Below are positions 1 through 7,740 of a stretch of DNA of 64,000 nucleotides, piece after piece. The notes beneath the pieces are model-generated. The model ran no database searches and was not told where the DNA came from. It saw only the letters and a list, made by a program, of their open reading frames with translations. The stretch is from Lachnospiraceae bacterium (GTDB lineage Bacteria > Bacillota > Clostridia > Lachnospirales > Lachnospiraceae): positions 127,912-191,911 of the forward strand of contig CAAEMZ010000033.1 of assembly GCA_900757195.1 (NCBI GenBank), in the 5' to 3' direction. The position numbers and the translations under genes were made by a program. Every line of letters starts with the position of its first letter. Positions within the stretch are counted from its first letter, which is position 1.

Positions 1-2
1 AA

Positions 3-140
3 GGCGAAGTTGTCGATACATTTAAAGCAATGGTTGAAAAAATGTTTAATGGAGCTGCCACAGCAAAGGGTGCGTTAATAATTACGCCGGAAAAAATTAT
101 TGTTTCAACACCAGGCGCTGATAATAAGAAGGTACTGTAA
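3..140 (+). CDS. C-terminal end of an unrecognised protein (partial)
   Basis: Only the last 45 codons are inside the window, ending at TAA 138-140. The visible tail runs from GEVVDTF to NKKVL and has no motif that I can assign to a family with confidence. The next gene is an HxlR-type regulator, and such regulators often sit beside flavin- or quinone-reducing enzymes, so a flavodoxin-fold reductase is possible, but this is inference from context only. A degenerate copy of bases 30-63 of this gene recurs at 1093-1125, beyond the acetyltransferase gene. Confidence 0.55.
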   Translation, partial: GEVVDTFKAMVEKMFNGAATAKGALIITPEKIIVSTPGADNKKVL

Positions 141-229
141 AAATATGCAGGTCTCCCACTCACAAATTTCATAGTTACTGTTAAAAGAAAGAATAATGTA
201 GTATGATTTGAGTGAAGGGAGCGTGCAGT

Positions 230-607
230 ATGTATCAGAAAAAGTTAAAAGAAGATATACGTTGTCCGTTGGAGTACGGGCTTGAGATATTCGGCGGCAA
301 ATGGAAATCACGGATTATCTGTGTGCTGGCGGCCAAAGAGGTTTTGCGTTACAGTGAACTTCGAAGAGAAATGGGAAATATTACGGATGCGGTGCTGTCC
401 GTCACCTTAAAAGAGCTGATTGCCGATGATATTGTCATCCGGAGGTCCTATGATGAGATTCCGCCGAGAGTCGAATATTCTCTGACAGATAAGGGAAGCT
501 CCGTGGTACCTATTCTTCAGACAATCTGTCAGTGGTCCGGCGCCTACCATAAAGAAGACAGTGAAAATACGATGATACAGTGTCAAAAATGTGATTATCG
601 TTCATAA
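230..607 (+). CDS. HxlR-family winged-helix transcriptional regulator
   Basis: A 125-residue protein with the HxlR/YodB signature: a Cys-Pro near the N-terminus (RCPLEYGLEIFGGKWK), followed by the winged helix (LRYSELRREMGNITDAVLSVTLKELIADDIV) and the PPRVEYSLTDKG wing. Members bind DNA as dimers and many sense electrophiles or oxidants through the N-terminal cysteine, which is present here. Two further Cys occur near the C-terminus (CQKC). ATG 230 is preferred over GTG 212 because AAGGGA at 215-220 is ideally spaced for it. The acetyltransferase gene follows 19 nt later, suggesting co-transcription. The target is unknown. Confidence 0.88.
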   Translation: MYQKKLKEDIRCPLEYGLEIFGGKWKSRIICVLAAKEVLRYSELRREMGNITDAVLSVTLKELIADDIVIRRSYDEIPPRVEYSLTDKGSSVVPILQTICQWSGAYHKEDSENTMIQCQKCDYRS

Positions 608-626
608 AGGAAATGGAGTAAAACAG

Positions 627-1037
627 ATGATTCAGTATACCGAAGAAAGAATATTTACAAAAGATCAGATTGAACATCTATTTCTTTCCGTGCATTGGAT
701 TTCCGGAGAGTATCCGGAACGGCTTTATAAAGCCCTGTTACATTCGTCTACGGTGATTACGGCATGGGATGGAGACCGGCTTGTGGGGCTTCTCCGGGCA
801 TTGGATGACAGCGAAATGCTGGCCTATATTCATTATGTACTCGTTGATCCTCAGTATCAGGGAAAGAAGATTGCAGGGACGCTGGTTGAAAAGGCGAAAG
901 AAATCTATAAGGATTATGTGTATATTGAAGGGATGCCGGAAGAAAGCAAAAATGTGCCTTTCTATCAGAAACATGGTTTTCAGGTGATGAAAGACGGTGT
1001 GCCGATTGTTATCCGTAATTACGGAAACAGACATTAA
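627..1037 (+). CDS. GNAT-family N-acetyltransferase
   Basis: A 136-residue single GNAT domain. The acetyl-CoA pyrophosphate-binding motif A is visible in YVLVDPQYQGKKIAGTLVEKA (Q-x-x-G-K-x-x-G), followed by the motif B region ending NVPFYQKHGF. Substrate cannot be told from sequence. ATG 627 has an upstream AATGGAG at 612-618; GTG 591 would overlap the regulator gene and lacks a good RBS. A strong terminator follows. The last 48 bases of the gene (990-1037) are repeated at 5110-5157 as part of the 98-bp direct repeat, so this copy is the intact one. Confidence 0.88.
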   Translation: MIQYTEERIFTKDQIEHLFLSVHWISGEYPERLYKALLHSSTVITAWDGDRLVGLLRALDDSEMLAYIHYVLVDPQYQGKKIAGTLVEKAKEIYKDYVYIEGMPEESKNVPFYQKHGFQVMKDGVPIVIRNYGNRH

Positions 1038-1087
1038 ACGAAAAACAGGAAGTACAATGAAATCCATCCATGTACTTCCTGCTTTTT
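990..1087 (+). repeat. 98-bp direct repeat, left copy (island boundary)
   Basis: Bases 990-1087 match 5110-5207 with a single mismatch (T1007 versus C5127). The repeat comprises the 3' end of the GNAT gene plus its terminator. The two copies bracket 4.0 kb holding the sigma-54-controlled genes. This copy is continuous with the intact acetyltransferase gene. Confidence 0.95.
1046..1087 (+). terminator. Rho-independent terminator after the GNAT gene
   Basis: An 11-bp perfect stem (CAGGAAGTACA at 1046-1056 with its complement at 1071-1081) with a 14-nt loop, followed by five T at 1083-1087. Confidence 0.9.
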
Positions 1088-1092
1088 ATGTT

Positions 1093-1125
1093 ATGGTTGA
1101 AAAATGTTTAATGGAGCAGTCACAG
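1093..1125 (+). pseudogene. Degenerate fragment similar to the first gene of the window
   Basis: Bases 1093-1125 align to 30-63 (ATGGTTGAAAAA...TTTAATGGAGC...CACAG) with one deleted base and a few substitutions. The deletion breaks the reading frame. It lies just inside the left end of the island. The rest of 1126-1262 holds no convincing gene. Confidence 0.5.
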
Positions 1126-1262
1126 GATGCCCCTGTATCCTTTTTATGGACAAAAAGCGTGCACGGGGAAAGGCTACATGGCTGCCTTCAAAAAATCTTT
1201 CAATTTCCTATTGACTTTTTATTTAAAGGCTAAAATTATGAATAAATTAGAATACTTAAAAA

Positions 1263-2567
1263 TCATCCGAACAGCATACAAAGTGGTAATAATACAAAAG
1301 CGCCAACTAAAATAGGAATCAGTGTACAGTTGATAAAAATTGGGAAATATCCCTCTTTGTGTGTAACGCCACATACGTTTAATACAGAAATGATAGCGCC
1401 ACAATACGGAAGAGAATCCAAACCGGCACATCCAACAGAACTCAATCTGTGAACAAATTCCAAATTATATCCGGCACTCCCATATTCGAGCATTAAATCG
1501 CCCAGAGATTCATAGAACAATCCAAGAGACCCCGAGGAAGAGCCCATCAATCCGGCAAAAATATTTGTTGATGCAAAACTGAGCACATATGGATTCATCT
1601 GTAAGTTTACAATAGCATCTACCGCAAAGGTATAGAATGGTGTCATTTTTACAACGGAACCGAATCCAACGATTGCCGCCGTATTAATAATAACGGTAAC
1701 AGCGCCCGTTGCGCCCTCATTAATAGCTTTCATAAAGTTTCTGTCTGGAAAATATTTAAAGAACAATATGATTGCCATAATATCTGTAATTAACAATGCA
1801 TATACAATATTTAACTGGAAAGCATTAAAGGAAATAATTACAAATAAAATAGGAATTAAGGCAATCAGCCAATTTGGTTTTTCTTTTGTATCTTCCAGTT
1901 TTTCTACATGAGCTGGAAAAACAAAATGTTCACCTCGTTTTTTTGCCTTCTTTTCTTCCCACATTAAGTAGATAACGCCAATGCCAAAACACAAAAGTGC
2001 TGTCAGACCTCCAGGACCTAAAGCAGCTGTAGAACTTGTTCCCAGGTAATTCATAGGGATAATGTTCTGAATCTGGGTTGAAAATGGACCCGTCATCGCA
2101 AAGCTCCAAAGTCCCAATGTTGCTGCACCAGGAATTAATCTTGTTGGAATATCCGCCTCTTCAAAGAGAACTAATGCAATCGGAAAAATAGCGAAAATAA
2201 CTACAAATGATGTGATACCTCCATAAATCAAAATTGCTGTGGAAACAACAACTGCCGCCATAGCCATCTTTGAACCAAAAGTCTTTGCAAGCTTTTCTCC
2301 AACAGCCCGTGCGGCACCTGTCTGTTCATAAATCTTACCCATGATACTGCTTAATAAAAAAATCAGGAAATAAGAAATAAAGAAAGAAGCCACCCCGGGA
2401 ATATAATTCGAAGACATTGTTTCAAGCACCGGAAGTCCACTCAATACAATAGTAATCAAAGCGGCTGCACAACCGCAGATAACAGTGCTCACGCCCCTAA
2501 AAGCAAAAATAGTCATTACAACCAGTGATAATAAAATTCCGATGCCGGATAATGCAATACTGGACAT
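1263..2567 (-). CDS. GntP-family proton symporter for organic/hydroxy acids
   Basis: A 434-residue, very hydrophobic protein with about twelve predicted membrane spans and the usual GntP-family length. Family features are the N-terminal span pair, the SSIMGKIYEQTGAARAVGEKLAKTFG stretch, which is typical of gluconate and 3-hydroxybutyrate permeases, and a polar central loop (KKAKKRGEHF). GntP proteins import gluconate, other sugar acids or D-3-hydroxybutyrate with protons. The island also carries an (R)-type enoyl-CoA hydratase, so a short hydroxy acid or unsaturated acid is the more likely substrate; that is inference. It is read from a sigma-54-type promoter (2730-2745) through a leader of about 150 nt. 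RBS AGGAGG-like at 2573-2580. The gene is AT-rich compared with the rest of the window. Confidence 0.85.
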   Translation of the reverse strand: MSSIALSGIGILLSLVVMTIFAFRGVSTVICGCAAALITIVLSGLPVLETMSSNYIPGVASFFISYFLIFLLSSIMGKIYEQTGAARAVGEKLAKTFGSKMAMAAVVVSTAILIYGGITSFVVIFAIFPIALVLFEEADIPTRLIPGAATLGLWSFAMTGPFSTQIQNIIPMNYLGTSSTAALGPGGLTALLCFGIGVIYLMWEEKKAKKRGEHFVFPAHVEKLEDTKEKPNWLIALIPILFVIISFNAFQLNIVYALLITDIMAIILFFKYFPDRNFMKAINEGATGAVTVIINTAAIVGFGSVVKMTPFYTFAVDAIVNLQMNPYVLSFASTNIFAGLMGSSSGSLGLFYESLGDLMLEYGSAGYNLEFVHRLSSVGCAGLDSLPYCGAIISVLNVCGVTHKEGYFPIFINCTLIPILVGAFVLLPLCMLFG

Positions 2568-2729
2568 AACATACCCTCCTTAGTTTTTTGTTTGATTTTG
2601 GTGTTTTCTGAGATTAATTTATAACAGCATCTCTGATCAGCCCCCACTATGTAAATGCCATTATAAAACCATCTTCTGTCTCACCTAAGTCACTCCTGGA
2701 ATTAAACTTCCATTCATTATCGATATATC

Positions 2730-2745
2730 GCAAAAAGTATGCCAA
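2730..2745 (-). promoter_or_regulatory. Sigma-54 (-24/-12) promoter for the GntP-family permease
   Basis: On the minus strand the sequence reads TTGGCATACTTTTTGC. It has GG and GC elements exactly 10 nt apart, as sigma-54 requires. It faces the permease gene and a sigma-54 activator is encoded divergently alongside. Confidence 0.85.
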
Positions 2746-2823
2746 TATTATATTTCCGCTATTTTATAGCAAACATCGTCAAATATTTAGTTGAGTAGTC
2801 TGTCTTTTTGCTTTTAAACGTCC

Positions 2824-2871
2824 AATAAATGTAGCAAAACAGTTCATATGTCCTGATTTGCTACATTTATT
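2824..2871. promoter_or_regulatory. Probable activator binding site: 15-bp inverted repeat
   Basis: AATAAATGTAGCAAA (2824-2838) and its perfect reverse complement (2857-2871) are separated by 18 nt. The pair lies about 80-140 bp upstream of the minus-strand sigma-54 promoter. That is the usual position of an enhancer for an NtrC-type activator, whose gene starts at 3005. Confidence 0.72.
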
Positions 2872-2938
2872 ATGCTGAATTTTTAACTTTTTACCATTAA
2901 CTTAAAAGTTATTATTGACATTTTCCATATATAATTAT

Positions 2939-2967
2939 TTGTTTTTTGATACAAATTACTTTATAAT
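2939..2967 (+). promoter_or_regulatory. Sigma-A promoter for the sigma-54 activator gene
   Basis: TTGTTT (2939-2944), 17-nt spacer and TATAAT (2962-2967), 37 nt before the ATG at 3005. Apart from this promoter, the two sigma-54 control elements and AT-rich sequence, the 437-bp intergenic region 2568-3004 shows nothing else. Confidence 0.6.
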
Positions 2968-3004
2968 ATAAACATAAGCTTATTACGAAAGGGGGATCCG
3001 TCAT

Positions 3005-4429
3005 ATGAGATCACAAAATCGTTTATCCGCCACCAATGTAAGTTTTTCTGACTTGGAAGTTGTAAAAACTATTTTTCAAACACTCCCTATCCCTATGATT
3101 ATTATAGATAAACATGAAAATATTATCTTTCTCAATGATGCCTATAAATCCTATCTTCATGTGAAAAATATGAATTTTCTTGGAAAAAATGTGCATCAGT
3201 TCATAAGCAATAGCCGTCTTCCAATGGTTTTAAGAACAAAAAAACCACTGTTTGGCGTATATCATAAATATGTAGACTCCTATTCCCGTGATTTGGAAGC
3301 TGTGTGCAACTTGATTCCAGTCATAAAAAACGGCGAGGCTATCGCCTGTTTTGGAATTGTTGTTTTTCAAAATATGTATGATCTTTTTTCCCTGACTCTG
3401 CAAAATAAGCAATTACAGAATGACCTTGAACAATATAAAAAAGAATTGAGTACTCTTAAAGGAGCAAAGTATTCGATTGATAGTATTCTTGGCGATAGCC
3501 AATCAATAAAAGAAATGAAAAATACCATCTATAAACTTGCGGAAAGTCCTTCCACTGTCCTTATTACCGGTGAAAGCGGTTCCGGCAAAGAACTCGTTGC
3601 CTATTCCATTCATCAATACAGCCATCGGAATACTTATCCCATGATATGCGTTAACTGTGCTGCTATCCCTGAAAATCTTTTAGAGTCCGAGCTTTTTGGT
3701 TATACAGGTGGTTCGTTTACAGGTGCCAAACGCAATGGTTCCATGGGAAAATTTGAGGCAGCCAACCATGGAACATTATTTCTTGATGAAATTGGCGAAC
3801 TTCCTTTATTTGCACAGGCAAAATTACTTCGTGTACTTCAGGAAAAGGAAGTCACCCGGGTCGGCGGCAATGCGCCAATCCCAATTGATGTACGGGTTAT
3901 CACCGCAACGAACCGCAATCTTGAACAAATGGTGCAGGATGGTCAGTTTCGTGAAGATTTATACTACCGACTCAATATATTGAATATTAACGTGCCTCCT
4001 CTACGTGACAGAAAAAGTGATATACCAATATTAATCCGTCATTTTTTAGATAAGTTGTCTCAGACACATGGAATTGCAAAAGAACTTTCAAAATCGGCAG
4101 AAGATGTACTTATTGATTATGACTGGCCGGGAAATATCCGTGAGCTATCCAACATTATTGAACGTATTTATTATATGTCCGATTCAAATACGATTGAACT
4201 ACATGATATACCATCTCAGATTATACAGGGGCATGTGAACATAAAGGCTAAAAACTCAGCCGAAAATAATAGTCTCGATACCATGTTGTCTTATTTGGAA
4301 AGAGATATTGTTATGGAAATTCTGAAAAAAACTAATTATAATATCTCCCAAACGGCCAGCCAATTGCAGATTCCACGTTCAAGGCTTTATCGTATTTTAA
4401 AACGCCATAATCTAACCCGGAAATTTTAG
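3005..4429 (+). CDS. PAS-domain sigma-54-dependent transcriptional activator
   Basis: A 474-residue enhancer-binding protein. Residues about 18-130 form a PAS sensor domain (IPMIIIDKHENIIFLNDAYK). The AAA+ domain (about 155-385) has Walker A GESGSGKE, the sigma-54 contact loop as GSFTGA (one residue from the usual GAFTGA), Walker B GTLFLDEIGELP and the arginine-finger region. The C-terminus is a Fis-type helix-turn-helix (NISQTASQLQIPRSRLYRIL). No phosphorylated receiver domain is present, so the PAS domain probably binds the inducer directly. Flanking genes on both sides carry -24/-12 promoters, making it their likely activator. RBS AAAGGGGG precedes ATG 3005. Confidence 0.93.
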   Translation: MRSQNRLSATNVSFSDLEVVKTIFQTLPIPMIIIDKHENIIFLNDAYKSYLHVKNMNFLGKNVHQFISNSRLPMVLRTKKPLFGVYHKYVDSYSRDLEAVCNLIPVIKNGEAIACFGIVVFQNMYDLFSLTLQNKQLQNDLEQYKKELSTLKGAKYSIDSILGDSQSIKEMKNTIYKLAESPSTVLITGESGSGKELVAYSIHQYSHRNTYPMICVNCAAIPENLLESELFGYTGGSFTGAKRNGSMGKFEAANHGTLFLDEIGELPLFAQAKLLRVLQEKEVTRVGGNAPIPIDVRVITATNRNLEQMVQDGQFREDLYYRLNILNINVPPLRDRKSDIPILIRHFLDKLSQTHGIAKELSKSAEDVLIDYDWPGNIRELSNIIERIYYMSDSNTIELHDIPSQIIQGHVNIKAKNSAENNSLDTMLSYLERDIVMEILKKTNYNISQTASQLQIPRSRLYRILKRHNLTRKF

Positions 4430-4431
4430 AA

Positions 4432-4484
4432 AAATAAAACATGCAGTAAATGAAAAAAGTTCATTTACTGCATGTTTTATTTTT
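4432..4484 (+). terminator. Strong rho-independent terminator after the sigma-54 activator
   Basis: A 22-bp perfect inverted repeat (4432-4453 with 4461-4482) around a 7-nt loop, with A-rich and T-rich flanks, so it could work in both directions. It also sits 50-100 bp upstream of the next sigma-54 promoter, so a second role as an activator site cannot be excluded. Confidence 0.9.
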
Positions 4485-4530
4485 GATTAATTTATTACAA
4501 TTTACTAATAATAGTCCATCGTGTAAAAAA

Positions 4531-4546
4531 TTGGTATGGATATTGC
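4531..4546 (+). promoter_or_regulatory. Sigma-54 (-24/-12) promoter for the MaoC hydratase
   Basis: TTGGTATGGATATTGC has the GG and GC dinucleotides exactly 10 nt apart. The predicted start is near 4558, giving a leader of about 54 nt before ATG 4612. Confidence 0.8.
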
Positions 4547-4611
4547 GGTATAGTAGGGTAACTGGTTAGTCCCATCTCAATAATATTTTAGTTAAGCAAA
4601 GGAGATTTATT

Positions 4612-5064
4612 ATGAACGATTTCAAAGTACCTTATGAAGTAGGATTCACAACACATTTTTCTAAAACTGTAAGTGAAGCGGATGTTTACAGTTTCGCAGG
4701 TATCTCTGGCGATATGAACCGCGCACATTTAAATGATCAGTATATGAAAACAACAGATATCGGACAGCGTGTTGCTCATGGTATGTTGACATTATCCATT
4801 GCAAGTGCCGCTGAAACCGCACTTCTGGATGCTAAATTCCAGGAAATGGAAGAAGCCGGTATCAGCTACCTCTCTGCCGGATATGAACATGTTCGTTTCA
4901 TAAAACCTGTATTATTTGGTGATACATTAAATGTATCCTATGAACTGACCGATGTAAACCATGAAACTAAAAAAACCATTGGAAGACTGACCGTTGTTAA
5001 TCAAAGAGATGAGGTTGTCTGTATTGGAGACCATATTCTTAAATTTTTCCTTAAGACAAAATAG
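4612..5064 (+). CDS. MaoC-type (R)-specific enoyl-CoA hydratase
   Basis: A 150-residue hot-dog-fold protein of PhaJ/MaoC length. The hydratase motif is present as FAGISGDMNRAHLND, holding the catalytic Asp and His pair, followed by VAHGMLTLSIAS and FGDTLNVSYEL. Such enzymes interconvert trans-2-enoyl-CoA and (R)-3-hydroxyacyl-CoA in the cytoplasm. With the neighbouring GntP permease, import of (R)-3-hydroxybutyrate or a similar acid and conversion to crotonyl-CoA is a reasonable hypothesis; the CoA-activating enzyme could be the transferase at 6249 or lie elsewhere. RBS AAAGGAG at 4598-4604. It is the last gene of the island. Confidence 0.88.
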   Translation: MNDFKVPYEVGFTTHFSKTVSEADVYSFAGISGDMNRAHLNDQYMKTTDIGQRVAHGMLTLSIASAAETALLDAKFQEMEEAGISYLSAGYEHVRFIKPVLFGDTLNVSYELTDVNHETKKTIGRLTVVNQRDEVVCIGDHILKFFLKTK

Positions 5065-5109
5065 AACATTATTTGCATAATGCTTGTATCTTAATGTCAG
5101 GGGAATATC

Positions 5110-5207
5110 AAAGACGGTGTGCCGATCGTTATCCGTAATTACGGAAACAGACATTAAACGAAAAACAGGAAGTACAATGAAATCCATCCATGTACTTCCT
5201 GCTTTTT
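5110..5207 (+). repeat. 98-bp direct repeat, right copy (island boundary)
   Basis: Second copy of 990-1087. It carries the 3' end of a GNAT coding sequence without its 5' part, plus the terminator, and ends three bases from the uppP stop codon. Confidence 0.95.
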
Positions 5208-5208
5208 T
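5166..5208. terminator. Terminator hairpin between the island and uppP
   Basis: Same 11-bp stem as at 1046-1081 (here 5166-5176 with 5191-5201), followed by seven T. It lies between the rightward maoC gene and the leftward uppP gene and has A-runs on its left side (5160-5165), so it may serve both. Confidence 0.85.
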
Positions 5209-5209
5209 G

Positions 5210-6049
5210 TTACATAATGCCCGCAAAAGCCAGACCCAAAATTAAAATGCCAAGGGCAATCCGGTACCAGCCAAAAATTTTAAAATCATGTTTTTTAATA
5301 TAACTCATCAAAAATTTAATGACGAAAACGGAAACAATAAAAGCCACAGCCATTCCAAGAATAAGAATAAAGAGTTCAGCGCCTGTAAAGCTCAGGCCGA
5401 ATTTAATTATTTTGATGGCGCTGAGTCCGAACATCACGGGTACGGCGAGGAAGAAAGTAAATTCGGCAGCGACTACACGGGAAACACCGATGAGCAGGGC
5501 GCCGATAATGGTTGCTCCGGAACGGGAGGTTCCCGGAATGATGGAGAGTACCTGAAACAGACCAATGATAAATGCGGTTTTATAGGTCAGACCAGACAGC
5601 CGGGTTGTTTTCGGCGTTCTTTTTTTGTTCCAGTCTTCGATAAAGATAAAAGCAGCACCGTAGATAATCAGTGTGGCGGCGATGACCGCCGGGGTATGCA
5701 GATGGGCCTCGATAAAATCATCAAAGAGAATCGTTACCAAAGCACCGGGAATACAGGCGACAACGACCTTGAACCAGACAGAAAAAATATCTTTTCGGAT
5801 CATAGAGCTTTTTTTATCTTTAAACTGGAACGGGAACATCTTTTTCCAGAACATGACGACAACGGCCAGAATAGCGCCGAGCTGGATAACGACAAAAAAC
5901 ATTTCTTTAAAAGCGTCGCTGGTATTCATCTGCAGAAATTCATCCACAATGAGCATATGTCCGGTACTGCTGATAGGCAGCCATTCGGTGATCCCTTCGA
6001 CGATTCCGAGAAAAATAACTTTAAGTATTTCTATTAAATTCAGTTCCAT
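5210..6049 (-). CDS. uppP: Undecaprenyl-diphosphatase (UppP/BacA)
   Basis: A 279-residue integral membrane protein with both family signatures: EGITEWLPISSTGH near the N-terminus and PGTSRSGATI in the second half. These hold the catalytic Glu, Arg and Ser residues. It dephosphorylates undecaprenyl diphosphate to recycle the lipid carrier for peptidoglycan and gives bacitracin tolerance. Length and about eight hydrophobic segments match the family. It is monocistronic, converging with the island and diverging from the CoA-transferase gene. RBS AGGAGC lies just upstream of the ATG at 6049. Confidence 0.96.
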   Translation of the reverse strand: MELNLIEILKVIFLGIVEGITEWLPISSTGHMLIVDEFLQMNTSDAFKEMFFVVIQLGAILAVVVMFWKKMFPFQFKDKKSSMIRKDIFSVWFKVVVACIPGALVTILFDDFIEAHLHTPAVIAATLIIYGAAFIFIEDWNKKRTPKTTRLSGLTYKTAFIIGLFQVLSIIPGTSRSGATIIGALLIGVSRVVAAEFTFFLAVPVMFGLSAIKIIKFGLSFTGAELFILILGMAVAFIVSVFVIKFLMSYIKKHDFKIFGWYRIALGILILGLAFAGIM

Positions 6050-6196
6050 AATTCAGAAGCTCCTTTTTAAGATGATTTAAGTCAAAAATATACGCACGCT
6101 TTTTATTATAATTCAGGCAGACGGTAATATCAATAAGACAAATCTTACAGTTTTCGGACATAACTGACAGTTTTGAAAGGCTGTGCGAAATATTTC

Positions 6197-6225
6197 TTGT
6201 GTTTATGATGGCAGTAAAATATAAT
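6197..6225 (+). promoter_or_regulatory. Sigma-A promoter for the CoA-transferase gene
   Basis: TTGTGT (6197-6202), 17-nt spacer and TATAAT (6220-6225), followed by GAGGAGGGG and ATG 6249. The short leader leaves no room for a structured regulatory RNA. Confidence 0.7.
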
Positions 6226-6248
6226 AGAAATATGAGGAGGGGTTACAA

Positions 6249-7610
6249 ATGAATATATTGGATTGGAAAGAAATTTATAACTCAAAAGTGGTTACAGCCG
6301 AAGAAGCGATCAGCTATATTAAAAGCGGGGACCGGGTTGTTACCGGCCATGCGGCGGGGGAACCTACATATTTGATCGATACGCTCGTTAATAATTATGA
6401 GATGTATGAAAATGTGGAAATCTGTCATCTGGTTTCTGTTGGGGAAGGTAAATATACGCGTCCGGAGATGAAGGGCCATTTTATTTTTAATGGTTTTTTC
6501 CTTGGCGCCGGAACACGGGAAGCGGTTGCCAGAGGTCAGGCGAATTACAGTCCGGGATTTTTCCATGAGATGCCAAAACTTTTCCGCACAGAGCTTCCGG
6601 TGGATGTGGCGCTTGTTATGGTGAGCAGTCCGGATAAACACGGATTCTGTTCCTTCGGTACATCCAGCGATTATACAAAACCGGTAGCGGACAGTGCAAA
6701 GATTGTGATTGCCCAGGTGAATGAACATATGCCGAGAACCTTCGGCGGTAATCTGATTCATGTCCGCGATATTGATTTTATTGTGGAACATGCCGAGCCG
6801 ATTTTGGAGATGCAGCCGGCAAAAATCGGTATTTTAGAACATAAGATTGGAAAATACTGTTCCACGCTGATTAAAGACGGGGATTGTCTGCAGATGGGTA
6901 TTGGTTCTATTCCTGAATCGGTTGTACCGTTTTTATGGGATAAGAAAAATCTGGGACTTCATACAGAAATGGCGTCTGATGGTATCATTGACCTGATGCT
7001 GGCAGGCATTATCAATAATAAGAAAAAACAGGTGGAACCGGGACGGAGTGTGATTACCTTCGTGATGGGAACACGGCGTCTGTATGATTTCATTGATGAT
7101 AATCCGGAAATTTCTATGAATCCGGTAGATTATGTGAATGATCCGGTCATTATTGCCAAAAATGATAATGTAGTATCCATCAACAGTTGTATTCAGGTGG
7201 ACCTTATGGGACAGGTTGTCAGCGAGAGTATCGGTCTTAAGCAGTACAGCGGTGTCGGCGGTCAGGTGGACTTTGTCCGCGGGGCAGCCATGAGTAAAGG
7301 CGGCCGGAGCATTATTGCCATGCTTTCGACAGCGGCCGGAGGCAAAGTCAGCCGTATCGTACCGTTTATTGATAAAGGTGCGGCAGTGACGACTTCCCGG
7401 AATGACGTCCACTATGTCATTACGGAATACGGTATTGCTTTATTGAAGGGAAAGACGCTGAAAGAGCGGGCCAGAGCCCTGATTAAAATCGCTCATCCGA
7501 AGTTCCGAAAGGAATTGAAAGAGGAGTATGAACGCCGCTTTTTAGAGCCTTATGAATATGCACCCTTTATTAAAGAAGAAAAAGTTTCGGTGACGGAAGA
7601 ATCGAAATAA
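6249..7610 (+). CDS. Acyl-CoA:acetate CoA-transferase (butyryl-CoA / 4-hydroxybutyrate type)
   Basis: A 453-residue protein of the acetyl-CoA hydrolase/transferase family. The active-site glutamate is expected at Glu240 in LGLHTEMASDG, and the CoA-binding GGQVDFVRGA motif is near residue 345. Gut clostridia use such enzymes to swap CoA between butyryl-CoA and acetate, giving butyrate, or to activate 4-hydroxybutyrate; sequence alone does not separate these. The gene is monocistronic with its own promoter and terminator. It lies 1 kb beyond the MaoC/GntP island, so it could also activate an acid imported by that island. Confidence 0.9.
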   Translation: MNILDWKEIYNSKVVTAEEAISYIKSGDRVVTGHAAGEPTYLIDTLVNNYEMYENVEICHLVSVGEGKYTRPEMKGHFIFNGFFLGAGTREAVARGQANYSPGFFHEMPKLFRTELPVDVALVMVSSPDKHGFCSFGTSSDYTKPVADSAKIVIAQVNEHMPRTFGGNLIHVRDIDFIVEHAEPILEMQPAKIGILEHKIGKYCSTLIKDGDCLQMGIGSIPESVVPFLWDKKNLGLHTEMASDGIIDLMLAGIINNKKKQVEPGRSVITFVMGTRRLYDFIDDNPEISMNPVDYVNDPVIIAKNDNVVSINSCIQVDLMGQVVSESIGLKQYSGVGGQVDFVRGAAMSKGGRSIIAMLSTAAGGKVSRIVPFIDKGAAVTTSRNDVHYVITEYGIALLKGKTLKERARALIKIAHPKFRKELKEEYERRFLEPYEYAPFIKEEKVSVTEESK

Positions 7611-7619
7611 ATAGAAGAT

Positions 7620-7659
7620 ACGCCCCCGGATGATTTTATCACCCGGGGGCGTGCTTTTT
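7620..7659 (+). terminator. Rho-independent terminator after the CoA-transferase
   Basis: A 10-bp GC-rich stem (ACGCCCCCGG at 7620-7629 with 7643-7652) followed by GCTTTTT. Confidence 0.95.
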
Positions 7660-7681
7660 ATCGGAAATTTCTTATAAAATA

Positions 7682-7712
7682 TTGACTCTCTACCTGGTTC
7701 AGGGTTTATAAT
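7682..7712 (+). promoter_or_regulatory. MerR-type promoter with dyad operator in a 19-bp spacer
   Basis: TTGACT (7682-7687) and TATAAT (7707-7712) are 19 nt apart, longer than the normal 17 and typical of promoters that MerR regulators activate by untwisting DNA. The spacer holds the inverted repeat CCTG-GTT-CAGG. It drives the merR-like gene at 7741, so autoregulation is likely. Confidence 0.82.
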
Positions 7713-7740
7713 AAACGAAATTCAGAAGGGAAGTGTCCAT

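Noticed and set aside
4432..4482. Second enhancer palindrome for the sigma-54 activator
   Set aside because: The 22-bp inverted repeat is positioned and shaped as a terminator and its arms do not clearly match the 2824-2871 half-site; kept as a terminator with a note.
5288..6037. Long open frame (249 codons) on the plus strand
   Set aside because: It is antisense to uppP, rich in charged residues with no family resemblance and no RBS; uppP shows clear motifs on the other strand.
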